DNA of 64,000 bases from contig JAQTUE010000004.1 of NCBI GenBank assembly GCA_028710415.1, positions 62,001-126,000 of the forward strand. Reading direction: 5' to 3'. Within the stretch, counting starts at the first letter, position 1. Each line of letters begins with the position of its first letter. The notes below the pieces were generated by a model. The model was not told the DNA's origin. It did no database searches and was given only the letters and a program-made list of their open reading frames with translations. The translations under genes and the position numbers were made by a program. Below, one piece after another: positions 63,204 to 64,000 of this stretch. The DNA comes from Paludibacter sp. (GTDB taxonomy: Bacteria; Bacteroidota; Bacteroidia; Bacteroidales; Paludibacteraceae).

Positions 63204-63372
63204 GGTTTGAAAAGTTTGGAGTTTGAAAGGTTTAAGATCTATAGAATGACGTTTTTACTCTTATGAAGAGAATTTTGAGTTTATGTTTTGGATTATCAAC
63301 AGTCTGAATTTAGTATCGATTCTGAATCAAACTTCAAACCTTTCAAACCTCAAACTCCAAACTTTTCAAACC
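63204..63372. repeat. Inverted repeat between dapF and dapL
   Basis: A 23-bp segment of GGTTTGAAAAGTTTGG type (63204-63226) recurs as a perfect reverse complement at 63350-63372. Further TTTGAAAG words flank it. The whole dapF-dapL gap could fold into a long hairpin. Confidence 0.75.
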
Positions 63373-63392
63373 TCAAACTCTTCAAACCTGTA

Positions 63393-64000
63393 TTAGAGCG
63401 TTCCTTCGAACACGGTGGTCGCTCCCCCAGTGAGGTAAACGTGGTTGTCGGCTTCGTTCCATTCTATCTGCAGTTCGCCGCCCAGCAATTCAACAGTGGT
63501 TTTGCGGGCAGAATGACCGTTTAGGATTCCTGCAACAACAGTTGCACAGGCACCGGTGCCACAAGCCATGGTTTCGCCGGAACCTCTTTCCCAGACGCGC
63601 ATTTTTAATTTATCTTTTGATATCACTTCCACGAATTCCACATTTGTGCGGCGTGGAAAGATAGGAGCATTCTCTATGATGGAACCTGTTACAGGCAGGT
63701 TAAGTGTGTCAATCCCGGTAGTGAATACAACGGCATGTGGATTTCCCATCGATACACAGGTTATGGCATATTCAACTCCCGAACCGAAATCAATGGTTTT
63801 ATTTATAACCGGTGATTCTTCCAGGGTTGTTGGAATCAGGGCTGAATCAAGGATCGGTTCGCCCATATCTACGGTAACGCTCTCAACAAGTTTATCATCA
63901 CCTAAAAAGAGTTCAAGTTTTTTTATTCCTGCCAGAGTTTCCAGGGTCAGGCTGGTTTTTGTAGTCAATCCTTTGTCATACACGTACTTCCCGATACATC
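63393..64000 (-). CDS. dapF: Diaminopimelate epimerase (partial, C-terminal part)
   Basis: The frame stays open to the right edge, so the N-terminal part is outside the window. Visible at the edge is CIGKYVYDKGLT, which follows the first catalytic Cys region of DapF. Later come SMGNPHAVVF, PRRTNVEFVEV, RVWERGSGETMACGTGACATVVAG (second catalytic Cys) and YLTGGATTVFEG. It converts LL- to meso-diaminopimelate for lysine and peptidoglycan. Likely operon with dapL downstream. Confidence 0.95.
   Translation of the reverse strand, partial: CIGKYVYDKGLTTKTSLTLETLAGIKKLELFLGDDKLVESVTVDMGEPILDSALIPTTLEESPVINKTIDFGSGVEYAITCVSMGNPHAVVFTTGIDTLNLPVTGSIIENAPIFPRRTNVEFVEVISKDKLKMRVWERGSGETMACGTGACATVVAGILNGHSARKTTVELLGGELQIEWNEADNHVYLTGGATTVFEGTL

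Overview
The window is chromosomal DNA from a member of the Bacteroidota, most likely of the Bacteroidales or Marinilabiliales. Evidence for this is the AT-rich sequence, promoters of the TTG-n19/20-TAnnTTTG type, type III glutamine synthetase, DapL-type lysine synthesis, PyrB/PyrI, SusC-free lipoproteins with a Cys directly after the signal peptide, and curli genes of the Bacteroidota kind. No plasmid, phage or IS hallmark gene was seen.

Layout. 1-1.0 kb: end of a MarR-controlled TolC efflux unit that runs off the left edge. 1.2-2.5 kb: lipoprotein phosphoesterase. 2.9 kb: tRNA-Ser(UGA). 3.2-10.3 kb: minus-strand housekeeping block (purC, a small unknown membrane protein, phoH, glyA, a CAT-fold acetyltransferase, a flavin reductase, pyrI, pyrB), peppered with short dispersed and tandem repeats. 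10.6-11.2 kb: YefM/YoeB toxin-antitoxin pair with a three-core operator. 11.2-11.9 kb: YigZ/IMPACT protein. 12.2 kb: a GC-rich G-run hairpin.

12.8-27.7 kb is the outstanding region: a large curli (functional amyloid) locus on the plus strand. It has ten curlin-repeat genes in two duplicated units. Each unit begins with a small curlin-like protein followed by a CsgA-like fibre subunit, and each includes a member of a paralogue family ending in a Tyr-Phe-Ser-Phe-Pro tail; a third family member follows. The units share a multi-block upstream region with identical spacing and paralogous terminators. The secretion genes follow: an OmpA-CsgE fusion, CsgF, a CsgG with an added C-terminal beta-barrel-like domain, and a lipoprotein with a carboxypeptidase-regulatory-like and a fibronectin-III-like domain. 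CsgE and CsgG with these extra domains suggest a secreton anchored to peptidoglycan and enlarged in the outer membrane.

27.8-32.7 kb: CDF metal exporter, B12-type radical SAM protein, UmuC-like polymerase. 33.0-38.9 kb: surface-glycan genes (tandem FemAB/GNAT fusion, DUF354 protein, polysaccharide deacetylase-like protein, polyprenyl-phosphate sugar transferase). 38.9-40.9 kb: OPT family transporter.

41.0-60.8 kb is a minus-strand ammonium-assimilation island: asnB, gltD, gltB, glnN (GSIII), two near-identical PII-amt pairs, nhaD, a third PII, a third divergent amt and an outer-membrane protein. Together they import ammonium, sense nitrogen status and fix ammonium through glutamine, glutamate and asparagine. 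A stranded amt 3' tail beside the third PII shows a lost amt copy. All three PII proteins lack the classical uridylylated Tyr of the T-loop. 61.9-64 kb: dapL and the 3' part of dapF (lysine and peptidoglycan precursor synthesis), separated from the island by a 1.2-kb stretch with a nested dyad element.
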